From: Lishizhenia tianjinensis
Lineage (GTDB): Bacteria > Bacteroidota > Bacteroidia > Flavobacteriales_D > Crocinitomicaceae
Reading direction: 5' to 3'
DNA: 33,429 nucleotides
NCBI GenBank assembly: GCA_945863425.1
Contig: CAMBBW010000008.1
Coordinates: 1-33,429 of the forward strand
Shown: positions 24,910 to 33,429 of the stretch, one piece after another
Numbering within the stretch: position 1 is the first letter of the stretch
Layout of the letters: the number at the start of each line of letters is the position of its first letter
Position numbers and translations under genes: made by a program
Notes under the pieces: generated by a model
Seen by the model: only the letters and a program-made list of their open reading frames with translations
Databases searched by the model: none
What the model was told of the DNA's origin: nothing

Positions 24910-24917
24910 CAAATATA
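24910..24917 (-). promoter_or_regulatory. Candidate -7 promoter box (TATATTTG) of the dksA-like/lspA operon
   Basis: The minus strand reads TATATTTG, a full match to TAnnTTTG, with a TGTTTT stretch about 18 nt upstream as a possible weak -33 region. The expected 5' leader is about 40 nt. Confidence 0.5.
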
Positions 24918-24996
24918 AATTAAAAAATAGAACTTAAAACAGCTTGTAATATTGTTGTAAAAAAGAAATAACCGACAAAAAGACTAACTTCGCTCT

Positions 24997-25965
24997 ATGA
25001 TTCGGTTTTTTGTGGAATATAGGATAATTTGGTTCTTTCTTGGGCCGTTACTAATTATTATCTTTCATTTATTAAACTTCTTTTCTAATTCAATAGTTAT
25101 TCCAGAGCAGATTAATTTAGGGTTATTTGGTGACCTGGTTACGATTTCTCCTTTCCTCTCTCGTTTTCTTGCCGGAATTCTTGTATTAATAAATGCATTA
25201 AATCTGACTCGTGTTTTCAACGAAAACGAATTTCACGACAAAACGATATACTCTACTGGCTTTTTATATTGTGTACTTATTAGTTTGTTTCCTTGTTTCT
25301 ATTATTTTAATTCTATTTTATTAGTGCATGTGTTATTAATCGCTGTATTTAGAGAGACTTTATTACTCAAACAAAAAGACGGAGACCAAAAACATGTATT
25401 CAATGGGGCAATATTACTTGGGCTATGTTTCTGCATACATCCTCCAACAATAATATATATTATTCCATTTTTCATAGCTGTTTTGAATTTAAAAGTCATT
25501 CAATTCAGAGACATTTTCTTAGTAATCGTTGGCTTGTTGATTCCTTTCATTTATGTAGGTTCTTATTATTTTATAAACGAGAAGGTTATTCTAATCGATT
25601 TTTTCAATGTTCCCTCTACGTGGAAAATAATTGTTTTTGATTTACTATTTGTGCTGATAATATTAACATTTCTATTCTTACTTGCATTTGTTAGTTTGCG
25701 CTCCAATGCGATAAAATCCACACTACGTCTGCGTAAAATGATGGTTCCAGTTTGGTTTTTTTTTGTTTTTGGGATAATTATAGGTGGATATGATTTATTC
25801 TTTTTCGGACAGTTTGATCGCTTTTCATTTGTTTTAATTTCATTGCCTTTTTTCATTAATTATGCCTTAACTAGCAGACACTATCGACTTTTTGCAGGAA
25901 TTTTATTCTTTATCGCTTTGGGTTATTCATTCGTTAAATTTTTTGCTGTTCTTCCATTTGGGTAG
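24997..25965 (+). CDS. Multi-spanning membrane protein, DUF6427-like, function unknown
   Basis: 322 residues with about 9 to 10 hydrophobic helices and few charged residues. From context and pattern I recall a Bacteroidota-specific family (DUF6427) of this size and topology that sits next to purine/pyrimidine genes such as purD, but I cannot confirm membership without a search. The N-terminus (MIRFFVEYRIIWFFLGPLLI) enters the membrane at once, with no cleavable signal. It precedes purQ by 54 bp and is divergent from the dksA-lspA operon. No catalytic motif is visible; a transporter or glycosyltransferase-C-like integral membrane role is possible but not shown. Confidence 0.65.
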   Translation: MIRFFVEYRIIWFFLGPLLIIIFHLLNFFSNSIVIPEQINLGLFGDLVTISPFLSRFLAGILVLINALNLTRVFNENEFHDKTIYSTGFLYCVLISLFPCFYYFNSILLVHVLLIAVFRETLLLKQKDGDQKHVFNGAILLGLCFCIHPPTIIYIIPFFIAVLNLKVIQFRDIFLVIVGLLIPFIYVGSYYFINEKVILIDFFNVPSTWKIIVFDLLFVLIILTFLFLLAFVSLRSNAIKSTLRLRKMMVPVWFFFVFGIIIGGYDLFFFGQFDRFSFVLISLPFFINYALTSRHYRLFAGILFFIALGYSFVKFFAVLPFG

Positions 25966-26019
25966 CTATAATTTTAATTACCTTTGATTCGGTGATTTTT
26001 TTACCTAAAACTATTTAAA

Positions 26020-26703
26020 ATGAAATTTGGTGTTGTAACATTCCCTGGGTCTAATTGTGACCAAGACATGTTTGATGTGCTTCGTGAACAACTTAATCAA
26101 CAGGTAATAAAGTTATGGCACAAAGACACATCACTGCAAGGTGTAGATTTTATTATCCTTCCTGGTGGGTTTTCTTATGGTGATTATTTACGATCTGGAG
26201 CAATTGCTCGGTTTTCTCCCATCATGAACGAAGTGATTAAACACGCTCAAAGAGGCGGTTTTGTAATGGGTATTTGCAACGGATTTCAAATTCTAACAGA
26301 AACCGGACTTGTAGAGGGGGCATTATTACACAACAATAATCAACGTTTTGTTTGTAAAAACACTTTTCTGAAACCAGTATCAAATTCAGCCGCTATTTCC
26401 ATTGATCTTAAAAACAGTTCGTATAAAATACCTATCGCTCATGGTGAGGGGCGATTTTTCACGGATGAAGACACACTTAAATCACTGGAAGACAATGATC
26501 AAATTCTTTTTCAATATTGCGACGAAGGCGGGTTGGTTACAAACGAAAGTAATCCAAACGGGTCGCTAAACAATATTGCGGGAATTACCAATAAAGGCAA
26601 GAATGTTTTTGGGATGATGCCACATCCAGAGCGCGCTTCAGACCGCTTTTTAAGTAATGAAGACGGGCTATTCTTATTTAATTCTTTATTAAACAATTGC
26701 TAA
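26020..26703 (+). CDS. purQ: Phosphoribosylformylglycinamidine synthase subunit PurQ
   Basis: 227 residues forming a class I glutamine amidotransferase. It supplies ammonia from glutamine to PurL for the FGAR to FGAM step of purine synthesis. The nucleophile is ~C86 in GICNGFQIL, with the oxyanion/substrate segments PGGFSYGDYLRSGAIA (~48-63), the HGEGRF motif and the catalytic His/Glu around H202/E204 in MMPHPERA. A stand-alone PurQ implies the three-part PurS/PurQ/PurL enzyme rather than the long single-chain PurL; the partners are not in this window. purD follows after 15 bp. Confidence 0.96.
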   Translation: MKFGVVTFPGSNCDQDMFDVLREQLNQQVIKLWHKDTSLQGVDFIILPGGFSYGDYLRSGAIARFSPIMNEVIKHAQRGGFVMGICNGFQILTETGLVEGALLHNNNQRFVCKNTFLKPVSNSAAISIDLKNSSYKIPIAHGEGRFFTDEDTLKSLEDNDQILFQYCDEGGLVTNESNPNGSLNNIAGITNKGKNVFGMMPHPERASDRFLSNEDGLFLFNSLLNNC

Positions 26704-26718
26704 AAGACACTTTTAAAA

Positions 26719-27996
26719 ATGAGAGTATTATTGCTTGGATCTGGGGGGCGTGAACATGCAATGGCATGGAAAATTGCACAAAGCTCTATTTTGGATGCAC
26801 TATTTATTGCACCAGGAAATGCAGGAACTCGAAATTTTGGCAAAAACATAGCTCTTTCCTTAAACGATTTCAATGAAATTAAAGAGTTTGTCTTGCAAAA
26901 CCAGATTGATATGGTTGTTGTAGGGCCAGAAGAACCTTTAGTAAACGGAATTCACGACTTTTTTTTAGAAGATAACTTACTTAGAAAAATTCCAGTGATT
27001 GGACCTCAAAAGGAAGGCGCAAAATTAGAGGGAAGTAAGGATTATGCAAAAGAATTCATGGCTCGTCACTCGATTCCAACAGCTAAATATGCAAGTTTTA
27101 CAAAAGAAACACTGGAGCAAGGATTGGTGTATTTGGAAAAAATGAAAGCTCCTTATGTGCTAAAAGCAGATGGATTAGCCGCGGGAAAAGGGGTGTTGAT
27201 TTTAGAGTCTCTTGAGGACGCTAAACTTGAATTGTATACGATCTTGTCGGATAATAAATTTGGTGATGCTGGAAAAAAAGTCGTTATTGAACAGTTTTTA
27301 AGCGGTGTCGAATTGTCTGTTTTTGTGTTAACTGACGGTGATTCATTTAAAATATTGCCAGAAGCTAAGGATTACAAACGAATTGGTGAAAATGATCTCG
27401 GATTAAACACAGGTGGCATGGGTGCAGTATCCCCTGTTCCTTTTGCGCAAGGTGCTTTTCTGGATAAGGTAACCAACCAAATCATAATTCCTACAGTGAA
27501 AGGGCTAAAAAACGATAATATTCCATACAAAGGATTCATTTTCTTTGGATTGATTAATGTTAAAGGAGAACCTTATGTAATCGAATATAATTGCCGGATG
27601 GGTGATCCAGAAACAGAGGTTGTCATTCCTCGCTTAAAATCAGATATTTTAGATCTTTTCGAAGGGATAGCAACTAATACACTCTCAGAAAGAGACATTC
27701 AGTTTTTTGAACAAAGTGCAGCAACGGTCATGATGGTTTCAGGGGGATATCCAGAAACGTATAAAACCGGGTTACCAATTTATGGATTAAATAATGTTAC
27801 AGATAGCTTAGTTTTCCACGCTGGTACAGCGGCCGACGGTCCATCAATTAATACTTCCGGAGGCAGAGTGCTTTCCGTTACTTCCTATGGTAAAAACCTC
27901 GAAATTGCTTTAGCAAAATCGTATGAGAGTATACAAAAAATCACATTTGACGGTGCATACTACAGAAAAGACATTGGTTTTGACGTAGTTAAATAA
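26719..27996 (+). CDS. purD: Phosphoribosylamine-glycine ligase
   Basis: 425 residues, the normal length for GAR synthetase, which couples phosphoribosylamine with glycine using ATP in the second step of purine synthesis. The N-terminal domain starts with VLLLGSGGREHAMAWK. The ATP-grasp core contains APYVLKADGLAAGKGVLI (~145-162) and the metal-binding segment EYNCRMGDPETEVVIPRL (~290-307). The C-terminal domain has the HAGT motif and SGGRVLSVTSYG. It is co-directional with purQ (15 bp) and the downstream CNNM/CBS gene (11 bp), so these are probably in one transcript. Confidence 0.97.
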   Translation: MRVLLLGSGGREHAMAWKIAQSSILDALFIAPGNAGTRNFGKNIALSLNDFNEIKEFVLQNQIDMVVVGPEEPLVNGIHDFFLEDNLLRKIPVIGPQKEGAKLEGSKDYAKEFMARHSIPTAKYASFTKETLEQGLVYLEKMKAPYVLKADGLAAGKGVLILESLEDAKLELYTILSDNKFGDAGKKVVIEQFLSGVELSVFVLTDGDSFKILPEAKDYKRIGENDLGLNTGGMGAVSPVPFAQGAFLDKVTNQIIIPTVKGLKNDNIPYKGFIFFGLINVKGEPYVIEYNCRMGDPETEVVIPRLKSDILDLFEGIATNTLSERDIQFFEQSAATVMMVSGGYPETYKTGLPIYGLNNVTDSLVFHAGTAADGPSINTSGGRVLSVTSYGKNLEIALAKSYESIQKITFDGAYYRKDIGFDVVK

Positions 27997-28007
27997 ACCG
28001 AAATCAA

Positions 28008-29270
28008 ATGACTACCGAAAGCACAAATTTTCTAATAATATTATTTTCCCTCGCTTTTTCAGCCTTTTTCTCAGGTATGGAATTAGCATATCTTTCGTCT
28101 AATCGACTAAAAGTAGAGCTTGACAAAACAAAAGGTACGATAAGCAGTAAAATTATCGGCGTGTTTTATTCGAGTGAGTCTAATATGATCACGATGTTAT
28201 TACTGGGTAACAATATTTCACTTGTGCTCTTTGGTTTAGCTTCTTCAGAAATACTAAATCCAATTGTGGGTGGTTATATAACTAGTAATGGATTAGTTTT
28301 AATTGTTCAAACCGTTTTATCAACATTACTCGTTTTATTTGTGGCCGAATTTTTACCAAAAGCGCTTGTTCAAATAAATCCTAATCGGTTTTTACAATTA
28401 GGTTCTGGATTTCTTTTTATTTTATACGTTTTATTGTATTTACCCTCGCAGTTTATGCTGTTTATTAGCGGGTCCTTGTTGCGATTAACAGGAACAAAAC
28501 TTGAGAAAAATGAGAAAATCTTCAGTAAGGTGGATTTAGAACATTTTATACATGAGATTCATGCTAAGATTTCCTCTGAAGCCCATTTTGGGAATGAAAT
28601 TCAAATTCTTCAAAACGCCCTCGATTTTTCTAATGTTAAAGCACGTGATTGTATGATTCCTAGAACAGAAATTGTTTCTGTGGATGTAGATGACTCTATT
28701 GAGGTTTTAACAAATTTATTCATCAAAACAGGCCTGTCCAAAATTATTGTTTATCGAAACACCGTTGATAACATCATTGGTTATGTGCATTCATTTGAAA
28801 TGTTTAAAAAACCTCAATCTATTAAACAAATATTAATGCCGATATCCTTTGTGCCTGAAGCAATTCCGGGAAGTGAAATTCTTGAACAATTTACTAAACA
28901 AGCTGGGAATATTGCAGTTGTTGTGGATGAATATGGCGGGACAGCGGGCCTTATAACTATCGAGGATGTCATCGAGGAGATTTTTGGAGACATTGAAGAC
29001 GAACACGATAAAGACGACTGGTTAGAACAAAAAATAAGCGATACAGAATATCTTTTTTCAGCAAGGGTCGAGATTGATTATTTAAACAAAAAATTTGATC
29101 TAGGTTTTCCAGAATCTGAAGCATACGAAACACTTGGAGGACTGATTATACAAGAATTGGAAACGATTCCTGAAGAAGGTGAAAAAATTCAAATTAAAAA
29201 CAAGGTGATTTATGTAGAGAAAGTAAGCGATAGAAAAATCGAACTTGTACGCATAAAAATAAATCCATGA
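28008..29270 (+). CDS. CNNM/CBS/CorC-domain membrane protein (hemolysin-family, GldE-like)
   Basis: 420 residues. The N-terminal CNNM/DUF21 domain (~1-190) has about four membrane helices and the typical SAFFSGMELAYLSSNR signature. A CBS pair (~205-335) includes DCMIPRTEIVSVD and VVVDEYGGTAGLITIEDVIEEIFGDIEDE, and a CorC_HlyC domain (~345-420) closes the protein with YLFSARVEIDYLNKKF. Such proteins are linked to Mg/Co efflux, and the flavobacterial gliding protein GldE belongs to the same family. Here the pur neighbours rather than gldD make a GldE assignment uncertain. Its stop overlaps the next gene's ATG by 4 bp. Confidence 0.88.
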   Translation: MTTESTNFLIILFSLAFSAFFSGMELAYLSSNRLKVELDKTKGTISSKIIGVFYSSESNMITMLLLGNNISLVLFGLASSEILNPIVGGYITSNGLVLIVQTVLSTLLVLFVAEFLPKALVQINPNRFLQLGSGFLFILYVLLYLPSQFMLFISGSLLRLTGTKLEKNEKIFSKVDLEHFIHEIHAKISSEAHFGNEIQILQNALDFSNVKARDCMIPRTEIVSVDVDDSIEVLTNLFIKTGLSKIIVYRNTVDNIIGYVHSFEMFKKPQSIKQILMPISFVPEAIPGSEILEQFTKQAGNIAVVVDEYGGTAGLITIEDVIEEIFGDIEDEHDKDDWLEQKISDTEYLFSARVEIDYLNKKFDLGFPESEAYETLGGLIIQELETIPEEGEKIQIKNKVIYVEKVSDRKIELVRIKINP

Positions 29271-30115
29271 AAAATAGACTCGTACACTGTTTTCTTTTAA
29301 TGTTCGTTCTCAATCAAAACGCTCAAGCACAACATAAGAAATCTTTTCGATTAAGCCCTAAACTACAAGAAATTTCAGGTCTTGAATGTATTGGTGATAG
29401 TTTACTTTTAGCACACAACGACGGGGGAAACGAACCTATAATTTATGTGTTGAATCTATTTGGCACTATTTTAAAAGAATGTCGTGTATACAATGCGAAA
29501 AACACCGATTGGGAAGATTTGACAAAAGACAATTCAGGGAATCTATATATTGCAGATATAGGTAATAATGAAAATAAGAGAAAAAAACTTCGCGTTTTAA
29601 AATTATCTATAAATGAGATACTAACAAAAGACTCTGTTTCAGCAGAAATTTATCCTTTTTCATATCCAGAACAGACCGAATTCCCCGCACTACCAGAAAA
29701 CCGTTATTTTGATGCTGAAAGTCTTGTTTATCAAAACGATAGTTTGTGGATTTTTACTAAGTGTCGAACAACTCCATTTGACGGCAAGTGTTTTGTTTAT
29801 GCTATAGATGTCCAAAATTTATCCCGTGGCGACTGGAAAAAAACGAGTGAATTAATTCCTGGAACAAAAAGCTGGACAAAAGATTCATTCACAGCCGCAA
29901 CAAGCTATAATGAATTGTTTTTATGCTTGACATACAATAGGTTAATCTATTATTCTAAACACGGTGAAACGCTTTTAAAAACAAAATCTAAGCGTTTTAA
30001 TAAGTACAAACAAAGAGAGTCCGTTGCAGTTACTTCTACCGGGGCAATTTATATAGCAAATGAAAGAAATTGGTTACTCGGAAAACAACGATTAAGAAGG
30101 TATAAAAATGAATAA
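29267..30115 (+). CDS. Secreted/periplasmic propeller-like protein, function unknown
   Basis: 282 residues. Residues 1-21 (MKNRLVHCFLLMFVLNQNAQA) look like a Sec signal peptide. The mature protein has short repeated motifs of beta-propeller type, such as ISGLECIGDSLLLAHNDGG, NTDWEDLTKDNSGNLYIADIGNN and RYFDAESLVY. The WEDL and DIGNN blocks recur in a Bacteroidota family of unknown function that I recall only by pattern. It has a 4-bp overlap with the CNNM/CBS gene and an 8-bp overlap with the phosphatase gene, so it is co-translated with both. No catalytic residues can be identified; a ligand-binding or sensor role is one possibility. Confidence 0.75.
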   Translation: MKNRLVHCFLLMFVLNQNAQAQHKKSFRLSPKLQEISGLECIGDSLLLAHNDGGNEPIIYVLNLFGTILKECRVYNAKNTDWEDLTKDNSGNLYIADIGNNENKRKKLRVLKLSINEILTKDSVSAEIYPFSYPEQTEFPALPENRYFDAESLVYQNDSLWIFTKCRTTPFDGKCFVYAIDVQNLSRGDWKKTSELIPGTKSWTKDSFTAATSYNELFLCLTYNRLIYYSKHGETLLKTKSKRFNKYKQRESVAVTSTGAIYIANERNWLLGKQRLRRYKNE

Positions 30116-30770
30116 GCTTGACCTACTAAATTACGATACAATACTTTTCGATATGGATGGAGTACTTGTTGATTCAGAACCCCTTTGGAAGACTGCAATG
30201 CACGATGTATTTAGTTCACTAGGTTCCAGCCTATCAAAATCTGATTTTCAATTAACCGTTGGTATGAGAATCGACCACGTCATAACTTTTTGGAAAGAAA
30301 AAGAAAACTGGCAAAAACCAACTTATATAATTGAAAATCAAATAATTAACCAAATGGTTAATCTCATAAATGCAGAAGGTAAATTGTTACCCGGTGTTGA
30401 AGAGACTTTACTTTTTGTAAAAGAAAGTAAAAAAATTGGATTAGCCAGTTCTTCACCAAGAGTACTAATTGAGGCTGTATTACAGAAAACCGAAATAAAA
30501 TCATTATTTGACGGGATCTTTTCTGCAGAAAACGAAACTCATGGAAAACCGCACCCTGCTGTCTATTTGACCGCAGCGGATAACATAGGTAGTATTCCAT
30601 CTACATGTCTCGTTATTGAAGACTCCCTAAATGGAGTAATCGCTGGGAAAGCTGCAAATATGACTGTAATTTGTATTCCTGAAAAATCTCATCACCCGAA
30701 TCCAAAACTTGCTCTGGCAGACTTTCAATTTAATACAATGGAAGATTTATTGTTTTCATTAAAAAATTAG
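30108..30770 (+). CDS. hxpB: HAD-superfamily sugar phosphatase, HxpB (YniC)-like
   Basis: 220 residues, HAD subfamily IA. Motif I is FDMDGVLVDSEPLW, with nucleophile ~D15 and acid/base ~D17. Motif II is the Ser in GLASSSP (~S114), motif III is K147 in HGKPHPAVYL, and motif IV is VIEDSLNG (~D172). The cap-region blocks (GMRIDHVITFW and LINAEGKLLPGVEE) match E. coli HxpB/YniC, which hydrolyses 2-deoxyglucose-6-phosphate and related sugar phosphates, better than beta-phosphoglucomutase. The substrate here remains unproven. Its start lies inside the preceding gene (8-bp overlap). It is the last gene of the purQ-to-hxpB run. Confidence 0.9.
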   Translation: MNKLDLLNYDTILFDMDGVLVDSEPLWKTAMHDVFSSLGSSLSKSDFQLTVGMRIDHVITFWKEKENWQKPTYIIENQIINQMVNLINAEGKLLPGVEETLLFVKESKKIGLASSSPRVLIEAVLQKTEIKSLFDGIFSAENETHGKPHPAVYLTAADNIGSIPSTCLVIEDSLNGVIAGKAANMTVICIPEKSHHPNPKLALADFQFNTMEDLLFSLKN

Positions 30771-31152
30771 AATAACAATTCTTAGTATTAAATTAACATC
30801 TCGTTTTTTCTTTTTAATTCCTACACTTTTGTAAAAAATAAAATACAGAAAGCACCAATTTTTTATTGTGAAAAAACAAACAAAAACAGGCTGGTAGATT
30901 TAAAGTTTTATAAATTCTCAGCTAATTTATCTGGACAAACCTATTTAAATTAAGTAACGAACAAATAAATTAGTGCTTGCTCATGTTGAGTATATTAAGG
31001 TTTCTTTTATCATCCAAATAAACAATTTTAAAGAAACTCTACATGCCTCTAGAGTATAACGAACGACATAAATTCAGGACATAAAACAAAACGATAAGCA
31101 TTGGCAGAGAATCAACAACAATTATTACATAATTATCAAAAGAGCTGTGGTT
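30771..31152. other. 382-bp gene-free region between hxpB and the first parS site
   Basis: This AT-rich stretch separates two convergent genes (hxpB and mnmG). I see no ORF longer than a dozen codons, no tRNA and no good intrinsic terminator. There is one short inverted repeat, actcta/tagagt, at 31036-31055. No DnaA-box matches were spotted. Its length is unusual for this compact window and it ends at a parS site. Confidence 0.5.
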
Positions 31153-31168
31153 TGTTCCACGTGAAACA
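31153..31168 (+). promoter_or_regulatory. parS: parS site (ParB binding), copy 1, abutting the mnmG stop codon
   Basis: TGTTCCACGTGAAACA on the plus strand is the chromosomal parS sequence (consensus TGTTNCACGTGAAACA), a 16-bp near-palindrome with one symmetric mismatch. It ends on the base next to the mnmG stop codon (31169-31171). ParB spreads from such sites to organise the origin region and to load SMC. That ParB binds here is inferred from the match. Confidence 0.88.
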
Positions 31169-33037
31169 TTAACGCCCTAAATGGATTAATAAAACGGAAA
31201 TATCGCTTGGCGACACCCCCGAAATACGAGCCGCATGGCCAATAGTTGCAGGCATAATTGCAATCAACTTTTGTCTGGCTTCAATACTTATACTTTTAAT
31301 TTTTGAGTAGTCAATTGAATCAGGAATTACTAAAGACTCCAATCGATCAAGTTTTAGAGCGTGTTCCTGCTCCCGCTCTATATATCCTGTATATTTTATT
31401 TGAATTTCAGCTTGTTCAATGCTCTCAGTTAAACATTGATCTGTCAAATCCTTTAACTCTGCAGAAACAGAAATTAAATCATTCATCACAACATGCGGAC
31501 GAGCTAGAATTGTAGCTAATTTAACTTGTTGGGTTATTGGCGCACTATCTATCCCCGTTAAAAACGAATTTACAACATTAGGTGAAATTCCTGTCTTTCT
31601 AAGTATATTTAACAAAGAAGACGTCTCGTTAACTTTATGTTGAACGCGATCCAGTTCCTCAACACTATTTAAACCTAAACCTAAACCTAACTCAGTTAAA
31701 CGAACATCTGCATTATCTTGGCGTAATAAGATTCTATATTCAGCTCTGCTGGTAAACATCCGGTAAGGCTCGTCTGTGCCCTTTGTAATTAAATCATCTA
31801 TCAATACCCCGATATATGCTTCGCTTCTCTTTAAGATAAACGAAGAACTATCATTTATTTTTAAATTCGCATTAATTCCCGCCATTAAACCTTGGCAAGC
31901 AGCTTCCTCATATCCCGTTGTTCCATTAATTTGACCCGCAAAATAAAGATTTGAGATTAGCTTTGTTTCTAAGGTGTGTTTCAACTGAGTAGGGGGGAAG
32001 TAATCATATTCTATTGCATAGCCTGGTCTAAACATCTTCGCTTTTTCAAAACCAGGAATAGTTCTCATGGCGCTTAACTGTACTTCTTCCGGTAAAGAAG
32101 TGCTAAAACCATTCACATAGATTTCAACAGTATTCCATCCTTCCGGCTCAACAAATATCTGATGTCTGTCCCGGTCCGCAAATCTATTTATCTTGTCTTC
32201 AATACTTGGGCAATATCGTGGGCCTATACTTTGAATCGATCCATTAAACATAGGTGATCGATCAAAACCAGTACGTAATATATCATGAGTATTGTGACTA
32301 GTATATGTTATATGACAACTTCTTTGCTTTTTGAGTGCTTCCGTATTTGAAAAACTAAACTTAGACGGATTTAGATCACCTAATTGTTCTTCCATTAAAG
32401 CATAATTCAACGATCGACCATCAACACGAGGCGGAGTGCCTGTTTTCATTCTACCGGAAATAAAACCATAATTCAATAAATCTTCCGTTATTCCTGTTGA
32501 AGCTTTTTCGGCAACCCTACCTCCTCCAAACTGTTTTTCACCTAAATGAATTAGGCCATTTAAAAAAGTGCCATTCGTAAGAACGACCGCCTTGGCATAA
32601 ATATTTATACCTAATGCTGTTTTTATACCCTTAATCGTGCCGTTTTCTACTATTAGACCATTGCATGTGTCCTGCCAAAAATCAACATTTTTGTTTTGTT
32701 CAAGTAACAACCTCCATTCTTCAGCAAACTTCATCCGATCGTTTTGTGTTCTTGGCGACCACATAGCTGGGCCTTTTGAGCGGTTGAGCATTCTAAACTG
32801 AATAGCACTTTTATCACTTACAATACCAGAGCCACCACCAAGCGCATCAATTTCACGGACAATTTGTCCTTTTGCTACACCACCCATAGCTGGATTACAG
32901 CTCATTTGTGCAATGGTATTCATATTCATTGTAACCAACAAAACCTTACTACCCATTTTTCCAGCAGCATTTGCCGCTTCACAACCAGCGTGACCAGCAC
33001 CAACTACAATAACATCGTAAATGTCTAACATACTCAT
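31169..33037 (-). CDS. mnmG: tRNA uridine 5-carboxymethylaminomethyl modification enzyme MnmG (GidA)
   Basis: 622 residues, the usual size. With MnmE it modifies the wobble uridine of certain tRNAs in the cytoplasm, using FAD. The N-terminal FAD-binding motif is [12 protein letters not shown] (~11-22), followed by [21 protein letters not shown] and the conserved [14 protein letters not shown] and [11 protein letters not shown]. The C-terminal helical part ends in [20 protein letters not shown]. The start used (MSMLDIYD) is next to the parS2 site; Met3 is an alternative start. It is 17 nt downstream of ybeY and is bracketed exactly by two parS sites. MnmG/GidA being origin-linked is common in bacteria. 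Confidence 0.97.
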   Translation of the reverse strand: MSMLDIYDVIVVGAGHAGCEAANAAGKMGSKVLLVTMNMNTIAQMSCNPAMGGVAKGQIVREIDALGGGSGIVSDKSAIQFRMLNRSKGPAMWSPRTQNDRMKFAEEWRLLLEQNKNVDFWQDTCNGLIVENGTIKGIKTALGINIYAKAVVLTNGTFLNGLIHLGEKQFGGGRVAEKASTGITEDLLNYGFISGRMKTGTPPRVDGRSLNYALMEEQLGDLNPSKFSFSNTEALKKQRSCHITYTSHNTHDILRTGFDRSPMFNGSIQSIGPRYCPSIEDKINRFADRDRHQIFVEPEGWNTVEIYVNGFSTSLPEEVQLSAMRTIPGFEKAKMFRPGYAIEYDYFPPTQLKHTLETKLISNLYFAGQINGTTGYEEAACQGLMAGINANLKINDSSSFILKRSEAYIGVLIDDLITKGTDEPYRMFTSRAEYRILLRQDNADVRLTELGLGLGLNSVEELDRVQHKVNETSSLLNILRKTGISPNVVNSFLTGIDSAPITQQVKLATILARPHVVMNDLISVSAELKDLTDQCLTESIEQAEIQIKYTGYIEREQEHALKLDRLESLVIPDSIDYSKIKSISIEARQKLIAIMPATIGHAARISGVSPSDISVLLIHLGR

Positions 33038-33053
33038 TGTTTCACGTGGAACA
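33038..33053 (-). promoter_or_regulatory. parS: parS site (ParB binding), copy 2, abutting the mnmG start codon
   Basis: The minus strand reads TGTTCCACGTGAAACA, the same 16-mer as copy 1 in the opposite orientation. It begins on the base next to the mnmG ATG (33035-33037) and nearly fills the 17-nt gap to the ybeY stop codon. It therefore doubles as the mnmG leader, where the usual ribosome-binding site would lie; ParB binding could affect mnmG expression, which is an inference. Confidence 0.88.
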
Positions 33054-33054
33054 A

Positions 33055-33429
33055 TTAATTTAAATATTTGTTTTCTAACAAACGCATCATACGTTCTTCT
33101 TCTTCAGTTTTATCTTTATATCCACATAAATGAAGGACACCGTGAATCATCACACGATTTAATTCAACCATAAAATCTGTTTGAAATGTATCTGCATTTT
33201 CTCTCACTCTGTCTACCGATATAAACAAATCCCCAGAAATAACATCATCATTACAGTAATCAAATGTAATGATGTCTGTATAAAAGTCGTGATCCAAGTG
33301 TTTTTGATTTAATTCTAATAAATAACCATCAGTTACCAGAATAACTGTTACATCACCCAACTCAAAACCCTCTTCTTTAATAGCTTTCGTTAGTGATATA
33401 ATAAAAAATTCCGGCTCAAACACCGGAAT
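33055..33429 (-). CDS. ybeY: Endoribonuclease YbeY (16S rRNA maturation), 5' end cut by window edge
   Basis: The frame is open up to the window edge. The ORF track begins at a GTG (33421-33423), but family members usually carry ~15 more residues before this point, so the true start is probably outside the window. YbeY is a metal-dependent RNase involved in ribosome quality control and 16S rRNA 3' end processing. The zinc-site motif is [18 protein letters not shown], with two histidines. The third, usually in GYDH, is replaced by the GYKDKT form that I recall from Bacteroidota members. The segment TDIITFDY and [16 protein letters not shown] are typical. It is co-directional with mnmG, with a 17-nt gap filled by parS copy 2. 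Confidence 0.9.
   Translation of the reverse strand: MPVFEPEFFIISLTKAIKEEGFELGDVTVILVTDGYLLELNQKHLDHDFYTDIITFDYCNDDVISGDLFISVDRVRENADTFQTDFMVELNRVMIHGVLHLCGYKDKTEEEERMMRLLENKYLN

Noticed and set aside
25976-26002. Weak stem (aattacc/ggtgatt) followed by a T-run before purQ
   Set aside because: Short, contains a G-U pair and has an A-rich context; too weak to call a terminator, though it could attenuate read-through from the membrane-protein gene.
31153-33053. Inverted 16-bp repeats exactly flanking one ORF, as in an insertion sequence
   Set aside because: The ORF is the housekeeping gene mnmG, not a transposase, and the repeats match the ParB parS consensus; no target-site duplication is seen.
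1-33429. tRNA, rRNA, CRISPR arrays, riboswitches or prophage genes
   Set aside because: No intergenic region shows such folds or repeat/spacer structure, and no integrase, phage or transposase ORF is present.

Overview
The window is a stretch of AT-rich bacterial chromosome that looks like a member of the Bacteroidota, most likely a Flavobacteriales-type gliding or T9SS-bearing bacterium. The main evidence is a full-length SprA (the giant type IX secretion outer-membrane translocon) in a maeB-ruvA-sprA gene order, several TAnnTTTG-type promoter boxes, a FadN-type beta-oxidation fusion, a TraR/DksA protein with a degenerate zinc site, and a secreted Cys-rich surface protein at the left edge. 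The Crocinitomicaceae/Cryomorphaceae neighbourhood is my best guess, but it is an inference. Gene density is high, with little sign of mobile DNA: no IS, tRNA, rRNA or CRISPR array was found.

Layout, left to right. (1) 1-668, minus: the 5' part of a secreted surface protein that runs off the window. The ORF track missed it. (2) 752-5418, minus: a four-gene fatty-acid beta-oxidation operon, marR - fadN-like - dedA-like - fadA-like, tightly coupled. It starts at a 14-bp perfect palindrome that is a likely MarR operator. (3) 5504-11786, plus: a histidine kinase/response regulator pair (RprX/RprY-like architecture), followed at short spacing by an exopolysaccharide export and polymerisation set (Wzx flippase, Wzz-like chain-length regulator, Wzy/WaaL-like enzyme) with no glycosyltransferase nearby. 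(4) 11812-22437, minus: a compact maeB - ruvA - sprA - acetyltransferase operon. (5) 22748-23798, plus: three tandem, diverged, tail-less single-stranded DNA-binding protein genes, ended by a strong bidirectional terminator. (6) 23832-24863, minus: a TraR/DksA-like regulator and lspA. (7) 24997-30770, plus: a multi-spanning membrane protein, purQ, purD, a CNNM/CBS (CorC/GldE-like) membrane protein, a secreted propeller-like protein and an HxpB-like sugar phosphatase, most of them overlapping or a few bases apart. (8) 31169-33429, minus: ybeY (cut by the right edge) and mnmG.

The most striking structure is at the right end. Two copies of the ParB-binding parS 16-mer TGTTCCACGTGAAACA lie in inverted orientation and abut the stop codon and the start codon of mnmG, so the spacer between them is exactly the 1869-nt mnmG ORF. 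This suggests that the right end of the window lies in the ParABS/origin-proximal domain. The second most notable item is the tandem triplet of short SSB paralogues without the acidic C-terminal tip. Most other genes are housekeeping (purine synthesis, recombination, lipoprotein maturation, tRNA modification, rRNA maturation).
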